Shown here: positions 10,637 through 19,242 of the stretch, one piece after another | Numbering within the stretch: the stretch's first letter is position 1 | Layout: every line of letters begins with the position of its first letter | Source: Nocardioides sp. SLBN-35 | GTDB taxonomy: Bacteria > Actinomycetota > Actinomycetes > Propionibacteriales > Nocardioidaceae | NCBI RefSeq assembly: GCF_006715725.1 | Contig: NZ_VFNU01000001.1 | Coordinates: 868,001 to 932,000, forward strand | Length of the DNA stretch: 64,000 nucleotides | Direction: 5' to 3' | Position numbers and translations under genes: made by a program | Notes under the pieces: model-generated | What the model saw: the letters and a program-made list of their open reading frames with translations, nothing else | What the model was told of the DNA's origin: nothing | Databases searched by the model: none

Positions 10637-11299
10637 ATGACTGAGACCGGCAAGAGGTCCTACTCGTCCGACCTGCGTGCCGAGCAGGCCCGCGCCACCC
10701 GGCAGCGGATCGTCGCGGCCGCGGGCGAGCTGTTCGCCGCCCACGGGTACGCCGCGACCACGATCGACGATGTCGCGAGGGCCGCCGGGGTGAGTCGCAA
10801 GACCGTGTTCACCGCCGTCGGCGGCAAGGTCGTGCTGGTCAAGCTCGCGTTCGACTGGGCGGTCGCCGGCGACGACGAGGACGTCCCGATGATGGAGCGA
10901 CCGGTCATCCAGCGGCTGCGTGCCTCGACCGACCCGGTCGAGGTCATCGACGGGTATGCCGCCCATCTCGCCGAGACCATGCCGCGGGTCGCGCCGATCG
11001 CGCTGGCCGTCGAGGCCGCCGCGGCGTCCGGTGATCCCGACGCCGTCGCGCTGCTCGAGGACGTGCGGCGGCAGCGGCTGTTCGGCATGACGATGATGGC
11101 CCGCCAGCTGCACGACCTGCGCGGCCTGCGCCGCGGGCTCGGCGTACCGGCCGCGGCGGACCTGCTGTGGCTGATGACCGACCCGGCGCCGTACGACCTC
11201 CTGGTGCGGCAGCGCGGCTGGACCCCCAGGAAGTACGCCGACTGGCTGGCTCGCGCGACCCGGGCCAGTGTCCTGCGCCCCGAACTCGTGGACGGGTGA
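10637..11299 (+). CDS. TetR-family transcriptional regulator
   Basis: 220 residues from the ATG that gives MTETGKRSYSSD; longer starts would run into the operator and promoter. The N-terminal TetR HTH is clear (RQRIVAAAGELFAAHGYAAT, then VARAAGVSRKTVFTAVGGK). The C-terminal ligand domain is unassigned. It probably represses the divergent flavin monooxygenase. Confidence 0.92.
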   Translation: MTETGKRSYSSDLRAEQARATRQRIVAAAGELFAAHGYAATTIDDVARAAGVSRKTVFTAVGGKVVLVKLAFDWAVAGDDEDVPMMERPVIQRLRASTDPVEVIDGYAAHLAETMPRVAPIALAVEAAAASGDPDAVALLEDVRRQRLFGMTMMARQLHDLRGLRRGLGVPAAADLLWLMTDPAPYDLLVRQRGWTPRKYADWLARATRASVLRPELVDG

Positions 11300-11333
11300 C
11301 GCTGGTCACGGCACGGGCGGGTAGCCTCCCGAC

Positions 11334-12026
11334 GTGCCTCAGATCGTCGTCCTGACCGGTGCCGGCATCTCCGCCGAGAGCGGGGTGCCGACCTTCCGCG
11401 ACGCCGACGGGCTGTGGGAGGGGCACCGCGTCGAGGACGTCGCGACGCCGGAGGGTTTCGAGCGGGACCGGGCGACGGTGCAGCGGTTCTACGACGAGCG
11501 CCGCGCCGCGCTGGAGACCGTCGAGCCCAATGCCGCCCACCACGCCCTGGCCGAGCTCGAGGAGACCCTCGGCACCGGCCTGCTCGTGGTCACCCAGAAC
11601 ATCGACGACCTGCACGAGCGCGCCGGGTCGCGCAACGTGATCCACATGCACGGTGAGCTGCTCAAGGCGCTGTGCCGCTCCTGCGGGGTCGCCTCCCCGT
11701 GGACCGGCACCCTCCTCGACGAGCCGGCCTGTCCCGGCTGCGGCGCCCACGAGCTGCGGCCCGACGTCGTCTGGTTCGGCGAGGTGCCCTACGAGATGGA
11801 CCGGATCGCCGACGCCCTCTCGGAGGCCAGCATCTTCGTGTCCATCGGCACCTCCGGCGCGGTCTACCCGGCCGCCGGGTTCGTCCAGCACGCCCGGCGC
11901 CACGGCGCCCGCACCCTCGAGCTCAACCTCGAGCCCAGCGAGGGCAGCCACTTCTTCCACGAGTCCCGGCAGGGCCGGGCCGGCGACCTGGTGCCGTTGT
12001 GGGCGCGCGAGGTGCTCTGGACCTGA
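11334..12026 (+). CDS. cobB: NAD-dependent protein deacylase (sirtuin, SIR2 family)
   Basis: 230 residues, complete. NAD-binding motifs are GAGISAESGVPTFR (residues 8-21) and TQNIDDLHERAG; the catalytic His is in HMHGEL; Zn cysteines are CRSC and CPGC. The Tyr/Arg pair in YDERRAAL is the class III (Sirt5/CobB) signature for succinyl/malonyl-lysine as well as acetyl-lysine. It removes acyl groups from lysines in the cytoplasm, for example on acyl-CoA synthetases. Start is GTG. It is followed closely by the convergent SulP gene. Confidence 0.95.
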   Translation: MPQIVVLTGAGISAESGVPTFRDADGLWEGHRVEDVATPEGFERDRATVQRFYDERRAALETVEPNAAHHALAELEETLGTGLLVVTQNIDDLHERAGSRNVIHMHGELLKALCRSCGVASPWTGTLLDEPACPGCGAHELRPDVVWFGEVPYEMDRIADALSEASIFVSIGTSGAVYPAAGFVQHARRHGARTLELNLEPSEGSHFFHESRQGRAGDLVPLWAREVLWT

Positions 12027-12036
12027 CGCCGACAAC

Positions 12037-13722
12037 CTAGGGGCGGGCCGCCTGACCCGGCTCGTGCGCGACCCGCGCGGCGTGCAGGCGCGCGTGCTCG
12101 ATGGCCTCCGGTGTCGTCGCGAACAGGTGCCGCTCATGGGCCAGCTGGCGGTGCACGCCGAGCTGCTCGAGGACGGCGACGTGCTCGGGGCGGGTGCCGG
12201 AGAGCAGGACGGTGACGCCACGCTGCTCCAAGCGGCCGATGGTGTCGGCGAGCACGTGGGCGCCGGTGGCGTCGACGGCGGTCAGGTGCGACATCCGGAG
12301 CACGACGACCCGGACCCGGCTGACCTCGGCGAGCTCGAGCAGGAAGTCGTGGGCGGCGGCGAAGAAGAGCGGGCCGTCGAGGCGGTAGGCGACGATCTGC
12401 TCGTCGAGCAGGCGGCGCTCCTCGTCGTGATGGTCGCTCTCGTCGAGCGGCACCTCCTCCAGCCGGGCCGTCGCGGCCGTGTGGCGAAGGGCGAAGAAGC
12501 CCGCGGCCGCCAGGCCGACGAGAACGGCCTGGACGAGGTCGAGGGCGACCGTGGCGACCGCGGTCAGGACCAGGGTCGCGGCGTCGCCGCGGGTCGCGCG
12601 CAGGAGCGGCGCGAGGCTGGACACCCGGACCATCTGGACCGCGGTGGCGATCAGTACGCCGGCGAGTGCGGCGAGCGGGATCTGGCCCACCCAGCGTGCC
12701 GCCACCAGCACGACGGCCAGCAGCAGCACGGCATGGGTCAGGGCGGCGAGCCGCGAGCGGGCTCCGGAGCGCACGTTGACCGCCGTACGCGCGATCGCCG
12801 CGGTGGCGGGGATGCCGCCGAACAACGGGCTGGCGAGGTTGGCCAGGCCCTGCCCGAGCAGCTCGCGGTCGGGGTCGTGCCGCTGCCCGACGCTCATCGC
12901 GTCGGCGACGGTGGCGGACAGCAGGCTCTCCAGCGCCCCCAGGGCCGCGACGGCGACCGCGGCCAGCACGAGGGTGTCGAGGTCGCCCCAGGGGACCCCG
13001 GGCAGGTGCGGCACGGGCAGGCCGGAGGGGATCTCGCCGATCGTGGCGAGTGGGCGATCGCCACCGCGGCCGGCCAGCAGTGCGTTCGCCACGGTGGCGG
13101 CCACGACGAGGACGAGAGCGACGGGGAAGCCCGCGCGCACCCGGGCGAGCACGACGATGAGGGCCGCGACGCCGAGCGCGGTTGCGGGCGCGCCCCAGGT
13201 CGGGGCCTGGGCCCACGCTCGTACGGCGTCCGCGGCGAGGACCAGGATCCTCTCGGCGTGTACGTCGACGCCGAGCGCGGCGGGCAGCTGCTGCAGCGCG
13301 ATGATCACGGCGATCCCGGCGGTGAAGCCCTCGATCACCGGCACGGGGACGTACCTGATCGCCCGGCCGGCGCCGGTGAGCGCCAGCGCCAGCAGCATCA
13401 GTCCGGCGAGCAGCCCGACCACGAGGACGCCGTCGGCGCCGTGCGCGGCGACGATGGGGATGAGGACGACGGTCATCGCGCCGGTCGGTCCGCTGACCTG
13501 GACGTGGCTGCCGCCGAAGACCGCGGCGACGGCACCGGCGACGACCGCCGTGACGATGCCGGCGCCGGCGCCGACACCCGAGCTGACCCCGAAGCCGAGT
13601 GCCAGTGGGAGTGCCACGAGGGCGACCATCACCCCGGCGGTGAGGTCGTGGCGCAGGTCGGCCTGGGCCCAGTCGGCGCGGCGCGGCGCCAGCTGGCGCA
13701 GGCGCGCGAGCACGGTGGTCAT
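12037..13722 (-). CDS. SulP-family inorganic anion transporter with STAS domain
   Basis: 561 residues. About 10-14 hydrophobic segments span residues 25-400 (for example LTAGVMVALVALPLALGFGV and GSHVQVSGPTGAMTVVLIP). A cytoplasmic STAS domain (about 435-550, with VVLRMSHLTAVDATGAHVL) follows, as in SLC26/SulP proteins for sulfate, bicarbonate or other anions. No carbonic anhydrase is fused. Its ATG is the last of eight 11-bp repeats that link it by serial stop-start overlaps to the upstream arsR gene; expression is therefore probably ArsR-controlled and translationally coupled. The anion is not assignable. Confidence 0.93.
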   Translation of the reverse strand: MTTVLARLRQLAPRRADWAQADLRHDLTAGVMVALVALPLALGFGVSSGVGAGAGIVTAVVAGAVAAVFGGSHVQVSGPTGAMTVVLIPIVAAHGADGVLVVGLLAGLMLLALALTGAGRAIRYVPVPVIEGFTAGIAVIIALQQLPAALGVDVHAERILVLAADAVRAWAQAPTWGAPATALGVAALIVVLARVRAGFPVALVLVVAATVANALLAGRGGDRPLATIGEIPSGLPVPHLPGVPWGDLDTLVLAAVAVAALGALESLLSATVADAMSVGQRHDPDRELLGQGLANLASPLFGGIPATAAIARTAVNVRSGARSRLAALTHAVLLLAVVLVAARWVGQIPLAALAGVLIATAVQMVRVSSLAPLLRATRGDAATLVLTAVATVALDLVQAVLVGLAAAGFFALRHTAATARLEEVPLDESDHHDEERRLLDEQIVAYRLDGPLFFAAAHDFLLELAEVSRVRVVVLRMSHLTAVDATGAHVLADTIGRLEQRGVTVLLSGTRPEHVAVLEQLGVHRQLAHERHLFATTPEAIEHARLHAARVAHEPGQAARP

Positions 13723-13803
13723 CGGGTGGTCATCGGGTGGTCATCGGGTGGTCATCGGGTGGTCATCGGGTGGTCATCGGGTGGTCATCGGGCGGTCATC
13801 GGG
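13716..13803 (-). repeat. eight 11-bp tandem repeats forming ATGA-linked mini-ORFs
   Basis: Eight units of TGGTCATCGGG on the + strand (first base C in the last unit). On the coding (minus) strand each unit reads ATGACCACCCG, so every copy is ATG ACC ACC CGA TGA. The stop overlaps the next ATG. The array begins in the arsR stop codon and ends in the sulP start codon, giving seven MT(T/A)R mini-ORFs. Confidence 0.95.
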
Positions 13804-14131
13804 TGCCCGGCACCATCAGCTCGTCCTCGAAGTCGGTGCGGGTCTCGGCGAGCCCGACCAGGATCCTGCGCGCCGACAGCAGCAGGTCGCGCACCTCGGG
13901 CGCGCTGATGGAGTAGACGACGGCGGTGCCCTCGCGGCGCGACACGACGAGCGACGTACGACGCAACACCGCGAGCTGCTGCGAGAGGTTGCTCGGCTCG
14001 ATCGCGATCTGCTCGAGCAGCTCGTGGACCGCGTGGTCGCGCTCGGAGAGCAGCTCGAGGATCCGGATCCGGGCCGGGTGGCCGAGGGTGCGGAAGAACT
14101 CGGCCTTGGTCTGGTAGAGCGGCACTCCCAT
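13796..14131 (-). CDS. ArsR/SmtB-family winged-helix regulator
   Basis: 111 residues, the normal ArsR length, with winged-HTH elements FFRTLGHPARIRILELLSE and EPSNLSQQLAVLRRTSLV. The CxC metal motif of ArsR/SmtB is absent, so it may sense something other than a thiol-bound metal. It is upstream of the SulP transporter on the same strand; its stop TGA overlaps the first ATG of the repeat chain leading to sulP. ArsR proteins linked to SulP/SLC26 transporters fit control of anion uptake. An AT-rich inverted repeat upstream is its likely operator. Confidence 0.92.
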   Translation of the reverse strand: MGVPLYQTKAEFFRTLGHPARIRILELLSERDHAVHELLEQIAIEPSNLSQQLAVLRRTSLVVSRREGTAVVYSISAPEVRDLLLSARRILVGLAETRTDFEDELMVPGTR

Positions 14132-14179
14132 CGCCCCGCCTTCCTCTCGTCGTCGCTGTAACCGCTATGATACATCACT

Positions 14180-14193
14180 TGAAGAAGTCTTCA
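14180..14193. promoter_or_regulatory. candidate ArsR operator
   Basis: TGAAGA-AG-TCTTCA is a perfect inverted repeat within an AT-rich island (about 14165-14200), in the promoter region shared by arsR and the divergent small gene. Both its size and its placement suit an ArsR dimer. Confidence 0.5.
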
Positions 14194-14238
14194 TATCGTC
14201 ATCCACACGGGGACCGAACGAAGGAGCGGACAGGCCGC

Positions 14239-14493
14239 ATGGACGAGGGCACCGACGAGACCGTCACCGCCGCCCAGCTCGAACCCGGTGACGTCGTCAC
14301 GCTGCCGGGGATCTCGAACCGGTGCCGGGTGCAGCTCGCCCGCTCCGCCGTCCCTGGCGTGGTGTGGCTCTACGTCGTCGACGCGGCCACCGGTGTGCGC
14401 CGCCGCGGCCACATCGCCCTGCCCCTGCACCAGGCTGTCGCCCGGCACGGACCGGCGCCGGCGCCGCGCGACCCGGCGCCCGAGGACACCTGA
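14239..14493 (+). CDS. small hypothetical protein
   Basis: 84 residues from the ATG giving MDEGTDETVTAAQLEPGD, with AAGGAG 12 nt upstream. An earlier in-frame ATG would place the start inside the ArsR operator. The middle (GDVVTLPGISNRCRVQLARS, then GVVWLYVVDAATGVRRRGHIALP) looks like a small beta barrel; no family recognised. It is divergent from arsR and may share its operator. Confidence 0.6.
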   Translation: MDEGTDETVTAAQLEPGDVVTLPGISNRCRVQLARSAVPGVVWLYVVDAATGVRRRGHIALPLHQAVARHGPAPAPRDPAPEDT

Positions 14494-14527
14494 CCCGAAC
14501 CTGACGGCCTCAGGCTGGATCCGGGCT

Positions 14528-15733
14528 TCAGGCCGCGGCCACCTCGGCGATCGCATCCAGCAGGCGTCGGACCCCCTCGGCGAGGACGTCCTCCTTCTCC
14601 AGCGAGAACGCCAGCCGCAGCTGGTTCGTGCCGCCGCCGTCGGCGTGGAACGCAGACCCGGGCACGAACACGACCCGCCGCTCGATGGCGGCGTCGAGCA
14701 CCCCGTGCACGTCACTGCCGGCGGGCAGCGTGACCCACGTGAAGAAGCCGCCGCGCGGCACCGACCAGCTGACGCCGGGCCCCGCGCCGGCCAGAGCGTC
14801 GAGCACGGCACCCGCGCGGGACTCGTAGAGCCGCCGGGCCCGGGCCAGGACGGCGAGCCAGTCGTGGCGCAGGACGTACTCCTCGACGACGGCCTGGCTC
14901 AGCACCGACGCGCAGATCACGGTGGCCTCCGAGGCCAGCTGCAGCGGCCGGCGCAGCGGCTCGGGCGCGACCGCCCAGCCGACCCGGAGGCCGGGGGCGA
15001 CGACCTTGGAGAACGAGCCCAGGTAGACCACGTTGTCGGGGTCGAGCGAGCGCAGGCTCGGCAGGGACGCGCCGTCGAAGGACAGCAGCCCGTACGGGTT
15101 GTCCTCGATGACGGTGATCCCCGCGTCGCGGCAGATCCGCACCACGTCGGGCCGCCGCTGTGCCGCGAGCGTCACGCCGCTCGGGTTGTGGAAGTTCGGG
15201 ATCGTGTACAGCGCCTTGACCCGGCGGCCCTCCGCGCGCAGCCGCGCGACGGTCTCCTCCAACGCGGCCGGCACCAGGCCGTCGTCGTCGATCGGTACGT
15301 GCACGACGTCGACCTGCATGCCGACGAACAGCCCGATCGCCCCGACGTACGACGGCCCCTCGGCCAGCACCACGTCGCCCGGGTCGAACAGCAGCTTGAC
15401 CACCAGGTCGAGCGCCATCTGGGATCCCGCGGTCACCTGCACGTCCGCGGGGTCGACCGGGATGCCCTCGGCGGCCATCGTCCGGGCGACGGCCTCGCGA
15501 GTGCCCGGCGCGCCGGTGCCGCCGCCGTACTGCAGGACCTCGAGGCCTCGGTCGCGGATCACCCGCGCCGCCACCTCGCCGAGCTCGCCGAGCGGCAGGA
15601 CCGACAGGTCGGGGTTGCCGCCGGCCAGGGAGATGATCCCGGGCTCCATCGACACCTCCCAGAAGTCCCGGACCGGGGAGGGCCGGAAGCCGCCGGCGCG
15701 GGCGGCGAGCAGGGGTGCGATCAGGTCGGTCAC
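14528..15733 (-). CDS. PLP-dependent aminotransferase, class I/II
   Basis: 401 residues, fold-type I. The PLP-Lys motif is GSFSKVVAPGLRVGW, with upstream TIPNFHNPSGVTL and EDNPYGLL. This pattern is typical of the 2-aminoadipate/LysN/valine--pyruvate-like group related to MocR C-domains. The N-terminal ISLAGGNPD is also characteristic. The amino donor is not assignable. It is a single gene with a GTG start and no HTH fusion. Confidence 0.9.
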   Translation of the reverse strand: MTDLIAPLLAARAGGFRPSPVRDFWEVSMEPGIISLAGGNPDLSVLPLGELGEVAARVIRDRGLEVLQYGGGTGAPGTREAVARTMAAEGIPVDPADVQVTAGSQMALDLVVKLLFDPGDVVLAEGPSYVGAIGLFVGMQVDVVHVPIDDDGLVPAALEETVARLRAEGRRVKALYTIPNFHNPSGVTLAAQRRPDVVRICRDAGITVIEDNPYGLLSFDGASLPSLRSLDPDNVVYLGSFSKVVAPGLRVGWAVAPEPLRRPLQLASEATVICASVLSQAVVEEYVLRHDWLAVLARARRLYESRAGAVLDALAGAGPGVSWSVPRGGFFTWVTLPAGSDVHGVLDAAIERRVVFVPGSAFHADGGGTNQLRLAFSLEKEDVLAEGVRRLLDAIAEVAAA

Positions 15734-15774
15734 CTGCCCAGTGTGAACGGCTCAGGCCGCGCGCACGGTCAACC

Positions 15775-16635
15775 TCAGCTGACCAGTTCCACGTCGACCT
15801 GCTGGCTGGTGCGGACGACGCCGAGCAGGTTGGTCTGCACGTACACGGTCACGGTCTGGCCGGCGCTGACCTCGACCAGGAAGTCCTGGCTGATCCGCTC
15901 GGGGGCGAGGACCGCGTTGCTCACGGTCCGGCTGACCTGGCTGCCGGGCACGACCGGGTCGGTCGGCAGGCCGTCGGCGCCCTTGGTGGCGAAGGCGGAC
16001 ATGGTCACCAGCGCGAGCGGCGGCTGGAGGTCCAGGCCGTAGCTGATCCGGTAGGTGCCGGTGCGGGTGAACGACAGTCCCGTGGGGCTGCCGAGGAAGG
16101 CCGGTCCGTCGCCGAGCTTGGTGAACTCGACGCCACTGACGTTCTGCGGGGTGTTGGCCACCAGGATGGGGATCGCGATGGCGTTGGCTGCGCTCCACTC
16201 GTAGGCCGTGTAGGCGCTCCCCGGTGTGCCGTCCGCGCCGGCCACGCCTTGGGGGCCGACCGGGCCGATGGGTCCGATGGGGCCGACCGGACCGGCGGGT
16301 CCCTGGGGGCCGACGGGTCCAGGCGCGCCGGCAGCGCCCTGCTGGCCCTGCTGGCCCGGCAGGCCGTTCACCCCGGCGGCGCCGGGCGTGCCTGCGGGGA
16401 GCTCGCCGGTGCGGAAGTCACGTGCGCGCAGACTGCCGTCGAGCACCTTGCCGGAGCCGACGGCGCCCTGGGCGATCTTGCCGCGAGTGACGGCATGGTG
16501 CTGCAGGGCGGCGGTGTCGACGGAGTTGCGGTGCGCGGTCACCGCCGCGTACGAGCTGCCGGACACCGCGACGAGGAGGGCGAGGAGGGCGATCACGAGC
16601 GCGGCCGGGCCGCTGCCCTTGTGGGGGAGGCGCAT
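15775..16635 (-). CDS. exported collagen-like repeat protein
   Basis: 286 residues. An N-terminal hydrophobic export segment (about 9-31, [19 protein letters not shown]) precedes a linker and an uninterrupted run of 19 Gly-X-Y triplets (residues 82-138, with [15 protein letters not shown]). A C-terminal globular domain of about 145 residues resembles the jelly-roll head of BclA/TNF-like bacterial collagens. It probably trimerises at the cell surface. No sorting signal is seen. Function unknown; bacterial collagens often act in surface hydrophobicity or adhesion. Confidence 0.85.
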   Translation of the reverse strand: MRLPHKGSGPAALVIALLALLVAVSGSSYAAVTAHRNSVDTAALQHHAVTRGKIAQGAVGSGKVLDGSLRARDFRTGELPAGTPGAAGVNGLPGQQGQQGAAGAPGPVGPQGPAGPVGPIGPIGPVGPQGVAGADGTPGSAYTAYEWSAANAIAIPILVANTPQNVSGVEFTKLGDGPAFLGSPTGLSFTRTGTYRISYGLDLQPPLALVTMSAFATKGADGLPTDPVVPGSQVSRTVSNAVLAPERISQDFLVEVSAGQTVTVYVQTNLLGVVRTSQQVDVELVS

Positions 16636-16686
16636 GCCGGCACCTTAGTGGTGATGGTTCACCGGTACTGGTGCTTCGGCGCAAGA

Positions 16687-17289
16687 TCACCCGCCGGGTC
16701 GCCCGACCCGCAGGCCGGTGGCGACCAGGTCGACCAGCGCCTGGTAGGCCTGCGCGTCGTCGAGCCCGGTCGCCGTACCGATGCGGCCGTCGCCGATCGC
16801 GTCCATCACCTCGGCGACGGCGGCGCCGACGAAGGTCGCGTTGACCTGGCGCAGGGTGCCCGCCTCGACGCCCTCGGTGACCAGCGCCTGCACGCGCGCG
16901 GCGGCCTGCGCGGTGTTGGCGCGGTAGACCTCGGCCCCGGGCGGGAAGCCGGCGAGGTCGGCGTAGAACTGCGGCGAGGCGGGGGCGAGCTCGTCGGCCA
17001 CCGCGGTGAGGTACGTCGAGAGCCGGTCCGCCGGGTCGGGGGCTGCCTCGACGCGTTCCTCGATCCGTTCGGCGGCGCGCTTGAAGAACTGCCGAACCGT
17101 CGCGGTGATCACCTGCTCCTTGCTGGGCGCGACCAGGTAGAGCGTGCTGCGTGAGCAGGACAGCCGCTGGGCCAGCTCGCCGATCCCGAAGGCGGCGAAG
17201 CCCTCGGCCAGGAACAGGTCGACCAGCTCGTCGAGCAGCGCGTCACGGCGCTGGCGGGTGCGCGCCGGGAGGGTTCGCTGCTGCTGCAC
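16687..17289 (-). CDS. TetR-family transcriptional regulator
   Basis: 200 residues, GTG start. The HTH is DELVDLFLAEGFAAFGIGELAQRLSCSRSTLYLVAPSKEQV. A TetR C-terminal ligand domain follows. It is divergent from the acyl-CoA dehydrogenase gene across 79 bp, so that gene is its likely target. The gap contains repeated CGTACC words but no convincing long palindrome. Confidence 0.9.
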   Translation of the reverse strand: MQQQRTLPARTRQRRDALLDELVDLFLAEGFAAFGIGELAQRLSCSRSTLYLVAPSKEQVITATVRQFFKRAAERIEERVEAAPDPADRLSTYLTAVADELAPASPQFYADLAGFPPGAEVYRANTAQAAARVQALVTEGVEAGTLRQVNATFVGAAVAEVMDAIGDGRIGTATGLDDAQAYQALVDLVATGLRVGRPGG

Positions 17290-17368
17290 GCTGGCAGGTT
17301 AGCAACGAAAGGCGTACCGTAGTCCGTACCAGGATCACCATTTCAGTACTCAGATCACGGAGGACCCG

Positions 17369-18550
17369 ATGCCCGCACGTCGCCTGATGGCGTCCGAGGA
17401 GTACGCCGACCTGCTCCGCCTGGCGCGCCAGCTCGCCACCGACGAGCTGTTGCCGCGCGCCGCGGAGGCCGAGGCGACGGGCACCTTCCCGCGCGAGGTG
17501 TTCCGGCTGCTCGGCCGGGCCGGCTTCCTCGGCCTGCCCTACCCCGAGGAGATCGGCGGCGGCGGGCTGCCGTACGAGGTCTACCTTCAGGTGCTCGAGG
17601 AGATCGGCTCGGTCTGGTCCAGCGTCGGCGTCGGCGTCTCGGTGCACGCGCTGAGCTGCTTCGGCCTGGCCACCGCCGGGACCGACGAGCAGCGCGCGGC
17701 GTGGCTCCCGGAGATGCTCGGGGGTGACCTCCTCGGCGCCTACTGCCTCTCCGAGGCGCACGCCGGCTCCGACCCGGCCGCGATGCGCACGCGCGCCCGG
17801 CTCGACGGCGACGCGTACGTCATCAACGGCGCCAAGGCATGGGTCACCCACGGCGGCCAGGCCGACTTCTACAAGGTCATGGCCCGCACGGGCGAGGGCC
17901 GCGGCGACATCTCCTGCTTCCTGGTCCGTGCCGACACCCCCGGCCTGTCGGCCGACGCCCCCGAGGACAAGATGGGCCTGATGGGCTCGACCACCGCGAC
18001 GGTGCGCTTCGAGGACGTCCGGGTCCCCGTCGAGCAGCGCCTCGGCGCCGAGGGCCAGGGGCTCAAGATCGCCCTCGCCGGCCTCGATGCCGGTCGTCTC
18101 GGCATCGCCGCCGTCGCGACCGGCCTGGCCCAGGGCGCGCTCGACCGCGCGGTCGCCTACGCCCAGCAGCGCGAGGCCTTCGGGCAGCGGATCATCGACC
18201 ACCAGGGCCTGGCCTTCGTGCTCGCCGACATGGAGGCCGCGATCCAGTCCGCCCGCGCCACCGTGCTGCACGCCGCCCGCCTCAAGGACCTCGGCCTGCC
18301 GTTCTCCCGCGAGGCCTCGATCGCCAAGCTGGTCGCCACCGACGCCGCCATGAAGGTGACCACCGACGCCGTCCAGGTGCTCGGCGGCGCCGGCTACACC
18401 AAGGACTTCCCGGTCGAGCGCTACATGCGCGAGGCCAAGGTGATGCAGATCTTCGAGGGCACCAACCAGATCCAGCGGATGGTCATCGGCCGCTCGCTCG
18501 ACCGCGAGGCCGGCCAGGGCGCCATCGTCTCCGTCGGCCGACTCAGCTGA
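17369..18550 (+). CDS. acyl-CoA dehydrogenase
   Basis: 393 residues, the standard length. Flavoenzyme that introduces an alpha-beta double bond in acyl-CoAs (beta-oxidation or amino-acid catabolism). Signatures are YCLSEAHAGSDPAAM (FAD/substrate region), INGAKAWVTHGG, the KDFPVERYMREAKVMQIFEGTNQIQRMVIGR C-terminal block (catalytic Glu in FEGTNQIQ), and QVLGGAGYTKD. Chain-length specificity is not readable. It is preceded divergently by TetR and overlaps the convergent peptidase gene by 8 bp. Confidence 0.95.
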   Translation: MPARRLMASEEYADLLRLARQLATDELLPRAAEAEATGTFPREVFRLLGRAGFLGLPYPEEIGGGGLPYEVYLQVLEEIGSVWSSVGVGVSVHALSCFGLATAGTDEQRAAWLPEMLGGDLLGAYCLSEAHAGSDPAAMRTRARLDGDAYVINGAKAWVTHGGQADFYKVMARTGEGRGDISCFLVRADTPGLSADAPEDKMGLMGSTTATVRFEDVRVPVEQRLGAEGQGLKIALAGLDAGRLGIAAVATGLAQGALDRAVAYAQQREAFGQRIIDHQGLAFVLADMEAAIQSARATVLHAARLKDLGLPFSREASIAKLVATDAAMKVTTDAVQVLGGAGYTKDFPVERYMREAKVMQIFEGTNQIQRMVIGRSLDREAGQGAIVSVGRLS

Positions 18551-19205
18551 CGAGGACGCCGCCCTCGGCGGGCCGCACCTGCAGCGCCGACCCGGCGCCG
18601 ACGACCTCGACCACGCCGTCTCGTACGACGACCGCGGTGTGCTCGTCGATCGCCCGGGCCTGGGTGACCAGCCCGGCGCGGACCGCTGCGACCGCGCGCT
18701 GGAGGGTGCCCCACTGGGCAGCATGGACGTCCACGGCGAAGTCGACCCGGCCCAGGCCGGCGACCACGGTCAGGTCGTCGAGGTCCTCGCCGGCGTCCTC
18801 GGGCGCGACCTGGCGAGCGTCGTACGTCCAGCCGCCGACGATCGCGCGCTCGGCCGCGATCGCCGCGCCGGCCGAGAAGCCGGCGTAGGGGAGGGCGGCC
18901 AGTGCGGCGCGGGCGGGGACCACGAGCTCGGCGTACAGCGGGGTGAGTCCGCCGGCGACGAACACCCCGGCGCTGCCGGCGACGTCCTCGGCGATGAGCG
19001 GGCGTCCCTCCTCGAGGACGACGGTGCGCACCGCCGCGGCGTCGGCGAGCACGCCGCGCCAGCGGTCGAGGTCGACGCCCTCGCCGTCGTCGACGACCAC
19101 GCAGGCCGCCTCACCGCCCGCGAGGGCGGCCACGAAGGGCGCGAGCAGCGCGCGTACCTGCGTCTCGTCACGACCACCGCCGACCAGCACACTCAGTCCG
19201 ACCAT
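18543..19205 (-). CDS. peptidase S51-like / type 1 glutamine-amidotransferase-like protein
   Basis: About 220 residues. The GFSAGAAI motif holds the nucleophile Ser of the dipeptidase E/cyanophycinase (S51) group, with GGLTPLY and VDFAVDVHAAQWGTL (His) downstream. I start at the ATG of MVGLSVLVGG, where the conserved beta strand begins; an ATG 8 codons upstream is possible. Substrate unknown. It runs convergent into the acyl-CoA dehydrogenase gene with an 8-bp overlap. Confidence 0.75.
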   Translation of the reverse strand: MVGLSVLVGGGRDETQVRALLAPFVAALAGGEAACVVVDDGEGVDLDRWRGVLADAAAVRTVVLEEGRPLIAEDVAGSAGVFVAGGLTPLYAELVVPARAALAALPYAGFSAGAAIAAERAIVGGWTYDARQVAPEDAGEDLDDLTVVAGLGRVDFAVDVHAAQWGTLQRAVAAVRAGLVTQARAIDEHTAVVVRDGVVEVVGAGSALQVRPAEGGVLVS

Positions 19206-19242
19206 GGTCCGGGAAGGTAGCAGTCTCATCTAGGGTGGCGCC

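Noticed and set aside
13716..13803. Short tandem repeats considered as a CRISPR array.
   Set aside because: The unit is 11 bp with no spacers and no cas genes; the mini-ORF reading explains it better.
17290..17368. CGTACC/CGTAC words in the TetR-acyl-CoA dehydrogenase gap as an operator.
   Set aside because: They are partly direct rather than inverted and overlap the genome-wide GTAC bias; not convincing as a specific site.
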